Positions 63,201 to 64,000 of a stretch of 64,000 nt of DNA are shown here, piece after piece. Below the pieces are notes generated by a model. That model ran no database searches, was not told the DNA's origin, and saw only the letters and a program-made list of their open reading frames with translations. The DNA comes from Argyresthia goedartella. Taxonomy: Eukaryota; Arthropoda; Insecta; Lepidoptera; Argyresthiidae. The stretch covers positions 20,082,552-20,146,551 of the forward strand of contig OX463832.1 of NCBI GenBank assembly GCA_949825045.1, in the 5' to 3' direction. Made by a program: the position numbers and the translations under genes. Positions within the stretch are counted from its first letter, which is position 1; each line of letters begins with the position of its first letter.

Positions 63201-63999
63201 CAGAGCTGTCATTTGATTGAGTGCTATCATTTCCTTGGGTACTGTTTCCACTTCCAGAGCTGTCATTTGATTGAGTGCTATTATTTACTTGGTTAGTGTT
63301 GCCATTTCCAGAGCTGTCATTTGATTGAGTGCTATTATTTACTTGGTTAGTGTAGCCATTTCCAGAGCTGTCATTTGATTGAGTGCTATTATTTCCTTGG
63401 TTATTGTTGCCACTTCCAGAGCTGTCATTTGATTGAGTGCTATCATTTCCTTGGGTACAGTTTCCACTTCCAGAGCTGTCATTTGATTGAGTGCTATTAT
63501 TTCCTTGGTTATTGTTGCCACTTCCAGAGCTGTCATTTGATTGAGTGCTATCATTTCCTTGGGTACTGTTTTCACTTCCAGAGCTGTCATTTGATTGAGT
63601 GCTATTATTTACTTGGTTAGTGTTGCCATTTCCAGAGCTGTCATTTGATTGAGTGCTATTATTTCCTTGGTTATTGTTGCCACTTCCAGAGCTTTCATTT
63701 GATTGAGTGCTATCATTTCCTTGTGTACTGTTTCTACTTCCAGAGCTGTCATTTGATTGAGTGCTATTATTTACTTGGTTAGTGTTGCCATTTCCAGAGC
63801 TGTCATTTGATTGAGTGCTATTATTTCCTTGGTTATTGTTGCCACTTCCAGAGCTGTCATTTGATTGAGTGCTATCATTTCCTTGGGTACTGTTTCCACT
63901 TCCAGAGCTGTCATTTGATTGAGTGTTATTATTTCCTTGGTTATTGTTGCCACTTCCAGAGCTGTCATTTGATTGAGTGCTATCATTTCCTTGGGTACA
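38179..63999 (-). CDS. Giant Ser/Asn-rich repetitive silk-like (sericin-like) protein, 3' part
   Basis: A single open frame of 8606 codons plus a TAG stop (38179-38181). It enters from the right edge, so the start, signal peptide and any 5' introns lie outside. By eye no in-frame stop exists in 25.8 kb. About 459 tandem 18-residue units come in three main types: NDSSGSGNNNQGNNSTQS, NDSSGSGNSTQGNDSTQS and NDSSGNGNTNQVNNSTQS. A diverged Asn/Gln/Gly zone (about 39220-38820) follows. The last roughly 215 codons are non-repetitive: a basic patch (RGSRRSTRSST), Ala/Thr-rich segments with KDAKGNT and DKNGNT turns, then a Tyr-containing end closing GDGKVDC. Ser plus Asn exceed half of a typical unit, with almost no hydrophobic residues, as in silk glue proteins. 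The sericin-like role is inferred from composition, size and architecture; another secreted silk or mucin-like protein is possible. Confidence 0.85.
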   Translation of the reverse strand, partial: CTQGNDSTQSNDSSGSGNNNQGNNNTQSNDSSGSGNSTQGNDSTQSNDSSGSGNNNQGNNSTQSNDSSGNGNTNQVNNSTQSNDSSGSRNSTQGNDSTQSNESSGSGNNNQGNNSTQSNDSSGNGNTNQVNNSTQSNDSSGSENSTQGNDSTQSNDSSGSGNNNQGNNSTQSNDSSGSGNCTQGNDSTQSNDSSGSGNNNQGNNSTQSNDSSGNGYTNQVNNSTQSNDSSGNGNTNQVNNSTQSNDSSGSGNSTQGNDSTQSNDSSGSGNNNQGNNSTQSNDSSGSGNNNQGNNSTQSNDSSGNGNTNQVNNSTQSNDSSGSGNSTQGNDSTQSNNSSGSGNNNEVNNSTQSNDSSGSGNSTQGNNSTQSNDNSGSGNNNQGNNSTQSNDSSGNGNTNQVNNSTQSNDSSGSGNSTQGNDSTQSNDSSGSGNNNQGNNSTQSNDSSGSGNSTQGNDSTQSNDSSGSGNNNQGNNSTQSNDSSGSGNNNQGNNSTQSNDSSGSGNSTQGNDSTQSNDSFGSSNNNQGNNSTQSNDSSGSRNSTQGNDSTQSNDSSGSGNNNQGNNSTQSNDSSGSGNNNQGNNSTQSNDSSGNGNTYQVNNSTQSNDSSGCGNSTQGNDSTQSNNSSGSGNSTQGNDSTQSNDSSGSGNSTQGNDSTQSNNSSGSGNSTQGNDSTQSNDSSGSGNNNQGNNSTQSNDSSGNGNTNQVNNSTQSNDSSGNGNTNQVNNSTQSNDSSGSGNSTQGNDSTQSNDSSGSGNNNQGNNSTQSNDSSGSGNNNQGNNSTQSNDSSGSGNSTQGNDSTQSNDSSGSGNNNQGNNSTQSNDSSGSRNSTQGNDSTQSNESSGSGNTNQGNNSTQSNDSSGNGNTNQVNNSTQSNDSSGSGNSTQGNDSTQSNDSSGSGNNNQGNNSTQSNDSSGSGNSTQGNDSSQSNDSSGSGNNNQGNNSTQSNDSSGNGNTNQVNNSTQSNDSSGSGNSTQGNDSTQSNDSSGSGNNNQGNNSTQSNDSSGSGNNNQGNNSTQSNDSSGNGNTTQVNNSTQSNDSSGSGNITQGNDGTQSYDSSGSGNSTQGNDSTQSNDSSGSGNNNQGNNSTQSNDSSGNGNTNQVNNSTQSNDSSGSGNSTQGNDSTQSNDSSGSGNNNQGNNSTQSNDSSGSGNSTQGNDSTQSNDSSGSGNNNQGNNSTQSNDSSGNGNTNQVNNSTQSNDSSGSGNSTQGNDSTQSNDSSGSGNNNQGNNSTQSNDSSGNGNTNQVNNSTQSNDSSGSGNSTQGNDSTQSNNSSGSGNSTQGNNSTQSNDSSGSGNSTQGNDSTQSNNSSGSGNSTQGNDSTQSNDSSGSGKNNQGNNSTQSNDSSGNGNTNQVNNSTQSNDSSGSGNRTQGNDSTQSNDSSGSGNNNQGNNSTQSNDSSGSGNNNQGNNSTQSNDSSGSGNSTQGNDSTQSNDSSGSGNNNQGNNSTQSNDSSGSGNNNQGNNSTQSNDSSGNGNTNQVNNSTQSNDSSGSGNSTQGNDSTQSNDSSGSGNNNQGNNSTQSNDSSGNGNTNQVNNSTQSNDSSGCGNSTQGNDSTQSNDISGSGNNNQGNNSTQSNDSSGNGISNQVNNSTQSNDSSGSGNSTQGNDSTQSNDSSGSGNNNQGNNSTQSNDSSENGNTNQVNNSTQSNDSSGSGNSTQGNDSTQSNDSSGSGNNNQGNNSTQSNDSSENGNTNQVNNSTQSNDSSGSGNSTQGNDSTQSNDSSGSGNNNQGNKSTQSNDSSGNGNTYQVNNSTQSNDSSGSGNSTQGNDSTQSNNSSGSGNSTQGNNSTQSNDSSGSGNSTQGNDSTQSNNSSGSGNSTQGNDSTQSNDSSGSGKNNQGNNSTQSNDSSGNGNTNQVNNSTQSNDSSGSGNRTQGNDSTQSNDSSGSGNNNQGNNSTQSNDSSGSGNNNQGNNSTQSNDSSGSGNSTQGNDSTQSNDSSGSGNNNQGNNSTQSNDSSGSGNNNQGNNSTQSNDSSGNGNTNQVNNSTQSNDSSGSGNSTQGNDSTQSNDSSGSGNNNQGNNSTQSNDSSGNGNTNQVNNSTQSNDSSGCGNSTQGNDSTQSNDISGSGNNNQGNNSTQSNDSSGNGITNQVNNSTQSNDSSGSGNSTQGNDSTQSNDSSGSGNNNQGNNSTQSNDSSENGNTNQVNNSTQSNDSSGSGNSTQGNDSTQSNDSSGSGNNNQGNNSTQSNDSSGSRNSTQGNDSTQSNESSGSGNTNQGNNGTQSNDSSGNGNTNQVNNSTQSNDSSGSGNSTQGNDSTQSNDSSGSGNNNQGNNSTQSNDSSGSGNSTQGNDSSQSNDSSGSGNNNQGNNSTQSNDSSGNGNTNQVNNSTQSNDSSGSGNSTQGNDSTQSNDSSGSGNNNQGNNSTQSNDSSGNGNTNQVNNSTQSNDSSGCGNSTQGNDSTQSNNSSGSGNSTQGNDSTQSNDSSGSGNSTQGNDSTQSNNSSGSGNSTQGNDNTQSNDSSGSGNNNQGNNSTQSNDSSGNGYTNQVNNSTQSNDTSGNGNTNQVNNSTQSNDSSGSGNSTQGNDSTQSNDSSGNGNTNQVNNSTQSNDSSGSRNSTQGNDSTQSNESSGSGNNNQGNNSTQSNDSSGNGNTNQVNNSTQSNDSSGSENSTQGNDSTQTNDSSGSGNNNQGNNSTQSNDSSGSGNCTQGNDSTQSNDSSGSGNNNQGNNSTQSNDSSGNGYTNQVNNSTQSNDSSGNGNTNQVNNSTQSNDSSGSGNSTQGNDSTQSNDSSGSGNNNQGNNSTQSNDSSGSGNNNQGNNSTQSNDSSGNGNTNQVNNSTQSNDSSGSGNSTQGNDSTQSNDSSGSGNNNQGNNSTQSNDSSGSRNSTQGNDSTQSNQSSGSGNTNQGNNSTQSNDSYGNGNTNQVNNSTQSNDSSGSGNSTQGNDSTQSNDSSGSGNNNQGNNSTQSNDSSGSGNSTQGNDSTQSNDSSGSGNNNQGNNSTQSNDSSGNGNTNQVNNSTQSNDSPGCGNSTQGNDSTQSNNSSGSGNSTQGNDSTQSNDSSGSGNSTQGNDSTQSNNSSGSGNNNEVNNSTQSNDSSGSGNSTQGNNSTQSNDNSGSGNNNQGNNSTQSNDSSGNGNTNQVNNSTQSNDSSGSGNSTQGNDSTQSNDSSGSGNNNQGNNSTQSNDSSGSGNSTQGNDSTQSNDSSGSGNNNQGNNSTQSNDSSGSGNNNQGNNSTQSNDSSGSGNSTQGNDSTQSNDSFGSSNNNQGNNSTQSNDSSGSRNSTQGNDSTQSNDSSGSGNNNQGNNSTQSNDSSGSGNNNQGNNSTQSNDSSGNGNTYQVNNSTQSNDSSGCGNSTQGNDSTQSNNSSGSGNSTQGNDSTQSNDSSGSGNSTQGNDSTQSNNSSGSGNSTQGNDSTQSNDSSGSGNNNQGNNSTQSNDSSGNGNTNQVNNSTQSNDSSGNGNTNQVNNSTQSNDSSGSGNSTQGNDSTQSNDSSGSGNNNQGNNSTQSNDSSGSGNNNQGNNSTQSNDSSGSGNSTQGNDSTQSNDSSGSGNNNQGNNSTQSNDSSGSRNSTQGNDSTQSNESSGSGNTNQGNNSTQSNDSSGNGNTNQVNNSTQSNDSSGSGNSTQGNDSTQSNDSSGSGNNNQGNNSTQSNDSSGSGNSTQGNDSSQSNDSSGSGNNNQGNNSTQSNDSSGNGNTNQVNNSTQSNDSSGSGNSTQGNDSTQSNDSSGSGNNNQGNNSTQSNDSSGSGNNNQGNNSTQSNDSSGNGNTTQVNNSTQSNDSSGSGNITQGNDGTQSYDSSGSGNSTQGNDSTQSNDSSGSGNNNQGNNSTQSNDSSGNGNTNQVNNSTQSNDSSGSGNSTQGNDSTQSNDSSGSGNNNQGNNSTQSNDSSGSGNSTQGNDSTQSNDSSGSGNNNQGNNSTQSNDSSGNGNTNQVNNSTQSNDSSGSGNSTQGNDSTQSNDSSGSGNNNQGNNSTQSNDSSGNGNTNQVNNSTQSNDSSGSGNSTQGNDSTQSNNSSGSGNSTQGNNSTQSNDSSGSGNSTQGNDSTQSNNSSGSGNSTQGNDSTQSNDSSGSGKNNQGNNSTQSNDSSGNGNTNQVNNSTQSNDSSGSGNRTQGNDSTQSNDSSGSGNNNQGNNSTQSNDSSGSGNNNQGNNSTQSNDSSGSGNSTQGNDSTQSNDSSGSGNNNQGNNSTQSNDSSGSGNNNQGNNSTQSNDSSGNGNTNQVNNSTQSNDSSGSGNSTQGNDSTQSNDSSGSGNNNQGNNSTQSNDSSGNGNTNQVNNSTQSNDSSGCGNSTQGNDSTQSNDISGSGNNNQGNNSTQSNDSSGNGISNQVNNSTQSNDSSGSGNSTQGNDSTQSNDSSGSGNNNQGNNSTQSNDSSENGNTNQVNNSTQSNDSSGSGNSTQGNDSTQSNDSSGSGNNNQGNNSTQSNDSSENGNTNQVNNSTQSNDSSGSGNSTQGNDSTQSNDSSGSGNNNQGNKSTQSNDSSGNGNTYQVNNSTQSNDSSGSGNSTQGNDSTQSNNSSGSGNSTQGNNSTQSNDSSGSGNSTQGNDSTQSNNSSGSGNSTQGNDSTQSNDSSGSGKNNQGNNSTQSNDSSGNGNTNQVNNSTQSNDSSGSGNRTQGNDSTQSNDSSGSGNNNQGNNSTQSNDSSGSGNNNQGNNSTQSNDSSGSGNSTQGNDSTQSNDSSGSGNNNQGNNSTQSNDSSGSGNNNQGNNSTQSNDSSGNGNTNQVNNSTQSNDSSGSGNSTQGNDSTQSNDSSGSGNNNQGNNSTQSNDSSGNGNTNQVNNSTQSNDSSGCGNSTQGNDSTQSNDISGSGNNNQGNNSTQSNDSSGNGITNQVNNSTQSNDSSGSGNSTQGNDSTQSNDSSGSGNNNQGNNSTQSNDSSENGNTNQVNNSTQSNDSSGSGNSTQGNDSTQSNDSSGSGNNNQGNNSTQSNDSSGSRNSTQGNDSTQSNESSGSGNTNQGNNGTQSNDSSGNGNTNQVNNSTQSNDSSGSGNSTQGNDSTQSNDSSGSGNNNQGNNSTQSNDSSGSGNSTQGNDSSQSNDSSGSGNNNQGNNSTQSNDSSGNGNTNQVNNSTQSNDSSGSGNSTQGNDSTQSNDSSGSGNNNQGNNSTQSNDSSGNGNTNQVNNSTQSNDSSGCGNSTQGNDSTQSNNSSGSGNSTQGNDSTQSNDSSGSGNSTQGNDCTQSNNSSGSGNSTQGNDNTQSNDSSGSGNNNQGNNSTQSNDSSGNGYTNQVNNSTQSNDTSGNGNTNQVNNSTQSNDSSGNGNTNQVNNSTQSNDSSGSGNSTQGNDSTQSNDSSGSGNNNQGNNSTQSNDSSGSGNNNQGNNSTQSNDSSGNGNTNQVNNSTQSNDSSGSGNSTQGNDSTQSNDSSGNGNTNQVNNSTQSNDSSGSRNSTQGNDSTQSNESSGSGNNNQGNNSTQSNDSSGNGNTNQVNNSTQSNDSSGSENSTQGNDSTQTNDSSGSGNNNQGNNSTQSNDSSGSGNCTQGNDSTQSNDSSGSGNNNQGNNSTQSNDSSGNGYTNQVNNSTQSNDSSGNGNTNQVNNSTQSNDSSGSGNSTQGNDSTQSNDSSGSGNNNQGNNSTQSNDSSGSGNNNQGNNSTQSNDSSGNGNTNQVNNSTQSNDSSGSGNSTQGNDSTQSNDSSGSGNNNQGNNSTQSNDSSGSRNSTQGNDSTQSNQSSGSGNTNQGNNSTQSNDSYGNGNTNQVNNSTQSNDSSGSGNSTQGNDSTQSNDSSGSGNNNQGNNSTQSNDSSGSGNSTQGNDSTQSNDSSGSGNNNQGNNSTQSNDSSGNGNTNQVNNSTQSNDSPGCGNSTQGNDSTQSNNSSGSGNSTQGNDSTQSNDSSGSGNSTQGNDSTQSNNSSGSGNSTQGNDSTQSNDSSGSGNNNQGNNSTQSNDSSGNGNTNQVNNSTQSNDSSGNGNTNQVNNSTQSNDSSGSGNSTQGNDSTQSNDSSGSGNNNQGNNSTQSNDSSGSGNNNQGNNSTQSNDSSGSGNSTQGNVSTQSNDSSGSGNNNQGNNSTQSNDSSGSRNSTQGNDSTQSNESSGSGNTNQGNNSTQSNDSSGNGNTNQVNNSTQSNDSSESGNSTQGNDSTQSNDSSGSGNNNQGNNSTQSNDSSGSGNSTQGNDSSQSNDSSGSGNNNQGNNSTQSNDSSGNGNTNQVNNSTQSNDSSGSGNSTQGNDSTQSNDSSGSGNNNQGNNSTQPNDSSGSGNNNQGNNSTQSNDSSGNGNTTQVNNSTQSNDSSGSGNITQGNDGTQSNDSSGSGNSTQGNDSTQSNDSSGSGNNNQGNNSTQSNDSSGNGNTNQVNNSTQSNDSSGSGNSTQGNDSTQSNDSSGSGNNNQGNNSTQSNDSSGSGNSTQGNDSTQSNDSSGSGNNNQGNNSTQSNDSSGNGNTNQVNNSTQSNDSSGCGNSTQGNDSTQSNNSSGSGNSTQGNDSTQSNDSSGSGNSTQGNDSTQSNNSSGSGNSTQGNDSTQSNDSSGSGNSTQGNDSTQSNDSSGSGNNNQGNNSTQSNDSSGSGNSTQGNDSTQSNDSSGSGNNNQGNNSTQSNDSSGSGNNNQGNNSTQSNDSSGNGNTNQVNNSTQSNDSSGSGNSTQGNDSTQSNQSSGSGNTNQGNNSTQSNDSSGNGNTNQVNNSTQSNDSSGSGNSTQGNDSTQSNDSSGSGNNNQGNNSTQSNDSSGSGNSTQGNDSTQSNDSSGSGNNNQGNNSTQSNDSSGNGNTNQVNNSTQSNDSSGCGNSTQGNDSTQSNNSSGSGNSTQGNDSTQSNDSSGSGNSTQGNDSTQSNNSSGSGNSTQGNDSTQSNDSSGSGNNNQGNNSTQSNDSSGNGNTNQVNNSTQSNDSSGNGNTNQVNNSTQSNDSSGSGNSTQGNDSTQSNDSSGSGNNYQGNNSTQSNDSSGSGNNNQGNNSTQSNDSSGSGNSTQGNDSTQSNDSSGSGNNNQGNNSTQSNDSSGSRNSTQGNDSTQSNESSGSGNTNQGNNSTQSNDSSGNGNTNQVNNSTQSNDSSGSGNSTQGNNSTQSNDSSGSGNNNQGNNSTQSNDSSGSGNSTQGNDSSQSNDSSGSGNNNQGNNSTQSNDSSGNGNTNQVNNSTQSNDSSGSGNSTQGNDSTQSNDSSGSGNNNQGNNSTQSNDSSGSGNNNQGNNSTQSNDSLGNGNTTQVNNSTQSNDSSGSGNITQGNDGTQSNDSSGSGNSTQGNDSTQSNDSSGSGNNNQGNNSTQSNDSSGNVNTNQVNNSTQSNDNSGSENSTQGNDSTQSNDSSGSGNNNQGNNSTQSNDSSGSGNSTQGNDSTQSNDSSGSGNNNQGNNSTQSNDSSGNGNTNQVNNSTQSNDSSGSGNSTQGNDSTQSNDSSGSGNNNQGNNSTQSNNSSGNSNTNQVNNSTQSNDSSGSGNSTQGNDSTQSNNSSGSGNSTQGNNSTQSNDSSGSGNSTLGNDSTQSNNSSGSGNSTQGNDSTQSNDSSGSGNNNQGNNSTQSNDSSGSGNNNQENNSTQSNDSSGNGNTNQVNNSTQSNDSSGSKNSTQGNDSPQSNDSSGSGNNNQGNNSTQSNDSSGNGNTNQVNNSTQSNDSSGSGNSTQGNDSTQSNDSSGSGNNNQGNNSTQSNDSSGNGNTNQVNNSTQSNDSSGSGNSTQGNDSTQSNDNSGSGNNNQGNNSTQSNDSSGNGNTNQVNNSTQSNDSSGSGNSTQGNDSTQSNDSSGSGNNNQGNNSTQSNDSSGNGNTNQVNNSTQSNDSSGSGNSTQGNNSTQSNDSSGSGNNNQGNNSTQSNDSSENGNTNQVNNSTQSNDSSGSGNSTQGNDSTQSNDSSGSGNNNQGNNSTQSNDSSGSGNSTQGNDSTQSNDSSGSGNNNQGNNSTQSNDSSGNGNTNQVNNSTQSNDSSGSGNSTQGNDSTQSNDSSGSVNNNQGSNSTQSNDSSGSGNSTQGNDSTQSNDSSGSGNNNQGNNSTQSNDSSGNGNTNQVNNSTQSNDSSGSGHSTQGNDSTQSNDSSGSGNNNQGSNSTQSNDSSGSGNSTQGNDSTQSNDNSGSGNNNQGNNSTQSNDSSGNGNTNQVNNSTQSNDSSGSGNSTQGNDRTQSNDSSGSGNNNQGNNSTQSNDSSGNGNTNQVNNSTQSNDSSGSGNSTQGNDSTQSNDSSGSGNNNQGNNSTQSNDSSGSGNSTQGNDSTQSHDSSGSGNNNQGNNSTQSIDSSGNGNTNQVNNSTQSNDSSGSGNSTQGNNSTQSNDNSGSGNNNQGNNSTQSNDSSGNGNTNQVNNSTQSNDSSGSGNSTQGNDSTQSNDSSGSGNNNQGNNSTQSNDSSGNGNTNQVNNSTQSNDSSGSGNSTQGNDSTQSNDSSGSGNNNQGNNSTQSNDSSGSGKTYQENKNDQSNNNNSSGCEHTTQGNNAVQSNNNSGGGTTNQINLNSQSNAINNNTGSSGQQKNNSNQTNKSTGGGNTNQININNEANGGGNNNIGSSGHQDNNSNQTNISTGGGNTNQININNEANTNIPSGGSSGNLPSSSKIPKKGTTYIRNSRGSRRSTRSSTISTFKSITNANGEKSNSSTSVASARQTAANAQRQTYQTKDAKGNTSTTKNFNAAATAAAVQTSSATKTSTQGGITTVESANNATAVVSAAAIAKTATTNKTVENDGTVTTTQTGAGAEAASLGTVDTSISQTQAVDKNGNTRVTQISNNNASASKYAADYQFGSASNSGDSGDGKVDC
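42279..46800 (-). repeat. 2754-bp (51-unit) segmental duplication in the array
   Basis: Distinctive variants at 42279-44050 recur 2754 bases later at 45033-46800. Examples are the 'gccatcatttccttgggtaatg' unit at 42701/45455, 'gattgactgct' at 43075/45829 and 'gagctttcatttg' at 43332/46086. The same block appears again near 52377-54140 and 60423-62186. Several substitutions separate the copies, so it is older than the 8.3-kb event. Confidence 0.8.
46610..63065 (-). repeat. 8.3-kb near-identical tandem duplication in the array
   Basis: 46.6-54.98 kb is repeated in tandem as about 54.93-63.06 kb. The offset is 8316 bp (154 units) up to about 48180, then 8046 bp (149 units), because copy 2 lacks five units (270 bp) present at about 48185-48455. 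Private variants coincide throughout (e.g. 'acttcgttattg' at 54916/62962 and 'gggtcctg' at 50331/58377). Only a few substitutions were noticed (e.g. 47655/55971 and 48644/56690). From 63066 on, the sequence matches 55.67 kb and 47.36 kb, i.e. the start of a partial third copy. Confidence 0.85.
49530..52215 (-). repeat. 1512-bp (28-unit) duplication in the array
   Basis: 49.53-50.70 kb recurs at 51.04-52.21 kb with the same rare variants ('gccattttcag', 'agagatgtc', 'gggtcctg', 'ttatttttgcc'). The whole pair is present again in the second 8.3-kb copy (57.58-60.26 kb), so the 1512-bp event came first. Confidence 0.8.
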
Positions 64000-64000
64000 G

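Larger units (their letters stand above)
39226..64000 (-). repeat. 54-bp tandem repeat array, about 459 units
   Basis: Coding minisatellite. The start codon position of the same unit at 39345 and at 63969 differs by exactly 456 x 54, so no net indel other than whole units has accumulated. Three unit types can be followed: A (ttggttattgttgcc), B (ttgggtactgtttcc) and C (acttggttagtgttgcc). They alternate as ABC near the 3' end (39241-39726) and mostly as ABABC further in. Point variants are sparse and shared between distant blocks, showing segmental copying. Confidence 0.95.

Noticed and set aside
39723..63620. Plus-strand ORFs (up to 297 codons) reading IECYYFLGYCCHFQSCHL repeats
   Set aside because: Antisense shadow of the same repeat, ended by TAG in C-type units; Cys-rich appearance is a by-product of the 54-bp unit.
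39081..63986. Dozens of 60-190-codon minus-strand ORFs reading MTALEVETVPKEMIALNQ repeats
   Set aside because: Shadow frame of the tandem repeat; interrupted by TAA in every C-type unit, while the Ser/Asn frame is open throughout and joins the C-terminal domain.
39226..64000. CRISPR array
   Set aside because: Units are contiguous 54-bp coding repeats with no unique spacers, in an animal genome.

Overview
The window is animal nuclear DNA, almost certainly from a moth or butterfly. The evidence is the mix of insect mobile elements (BEL/Pao, CR1-like and RTE-like non-LTR elements, Tc1/mariner relatives, tRNA-derived SINEs, and a 'ggttccgaacc...' interspersed repeat typical of Lepidoptera) beside the 3' part of a gigantic silk-type repetitive gene. 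No bacterial operons, rRNA or CRISPR arrays are present. The species cannot be named from the sequence.

Positions 1-38178 are a transposon graveyard with clear nesting. (i) A mariner-like DUF4817-type transposase gene (about 1975-15363, +) is split by two later insertions: a complete two-ORF CR1-like non-LTR element (2462-7719, -) and a BEL/Pao LTR retrotransposon (7739-14854, coding on -, near-identical LTRs, TSD ATATG). (ii) A large imperfect inverted repeat (16231-21089) has its right arm interrupted by an intact-looking Tc1-type transposon (19496-20914). (iii) Decayed Ty3/Gypsy pol, possible env and possible gag pieces, an RTE 3' end and two SINE families fill 21100-26300. (iv) A CR1-like element (28353-34356, -) is inserted in opposite orientation into an older copy of the same family (26385-28352 plus 34365-36075, +), with an 8-bp target duplication; it carries a 345-bp retroposon of its own. 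(v) 36076-38178 holds transposase remnants, a lepidopteran repeat and the 3' flank of the silk gene.

Positions 38179-63999 (-) are one uninterrupted open reading frame of 8606 codons plus a stop. It runs off the right edge of the window, so its start is not seen. ATG-based ORF calling misses it and reports many short ORFs in the two other frames that are repeat shadows. The true frame encodes about 459 tandem 18-residue Ser/Asn/Gly/Gln units (54 bp each, held in perfect register for about 24.7 kb), followed by a diverged transition zone and a non-repetitive C-terminal domain ending in Cys. The composition fits a sericin-like (silk glue) or other silk-associated secreted protein. The array is built hierarchically: 3- and 5-unit higher-order repeats, then segmental duplications of about 1.5, 2.75 and 8.3 kb, the last nearly identical between copies. 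This gene is the outstanding feature of the window.
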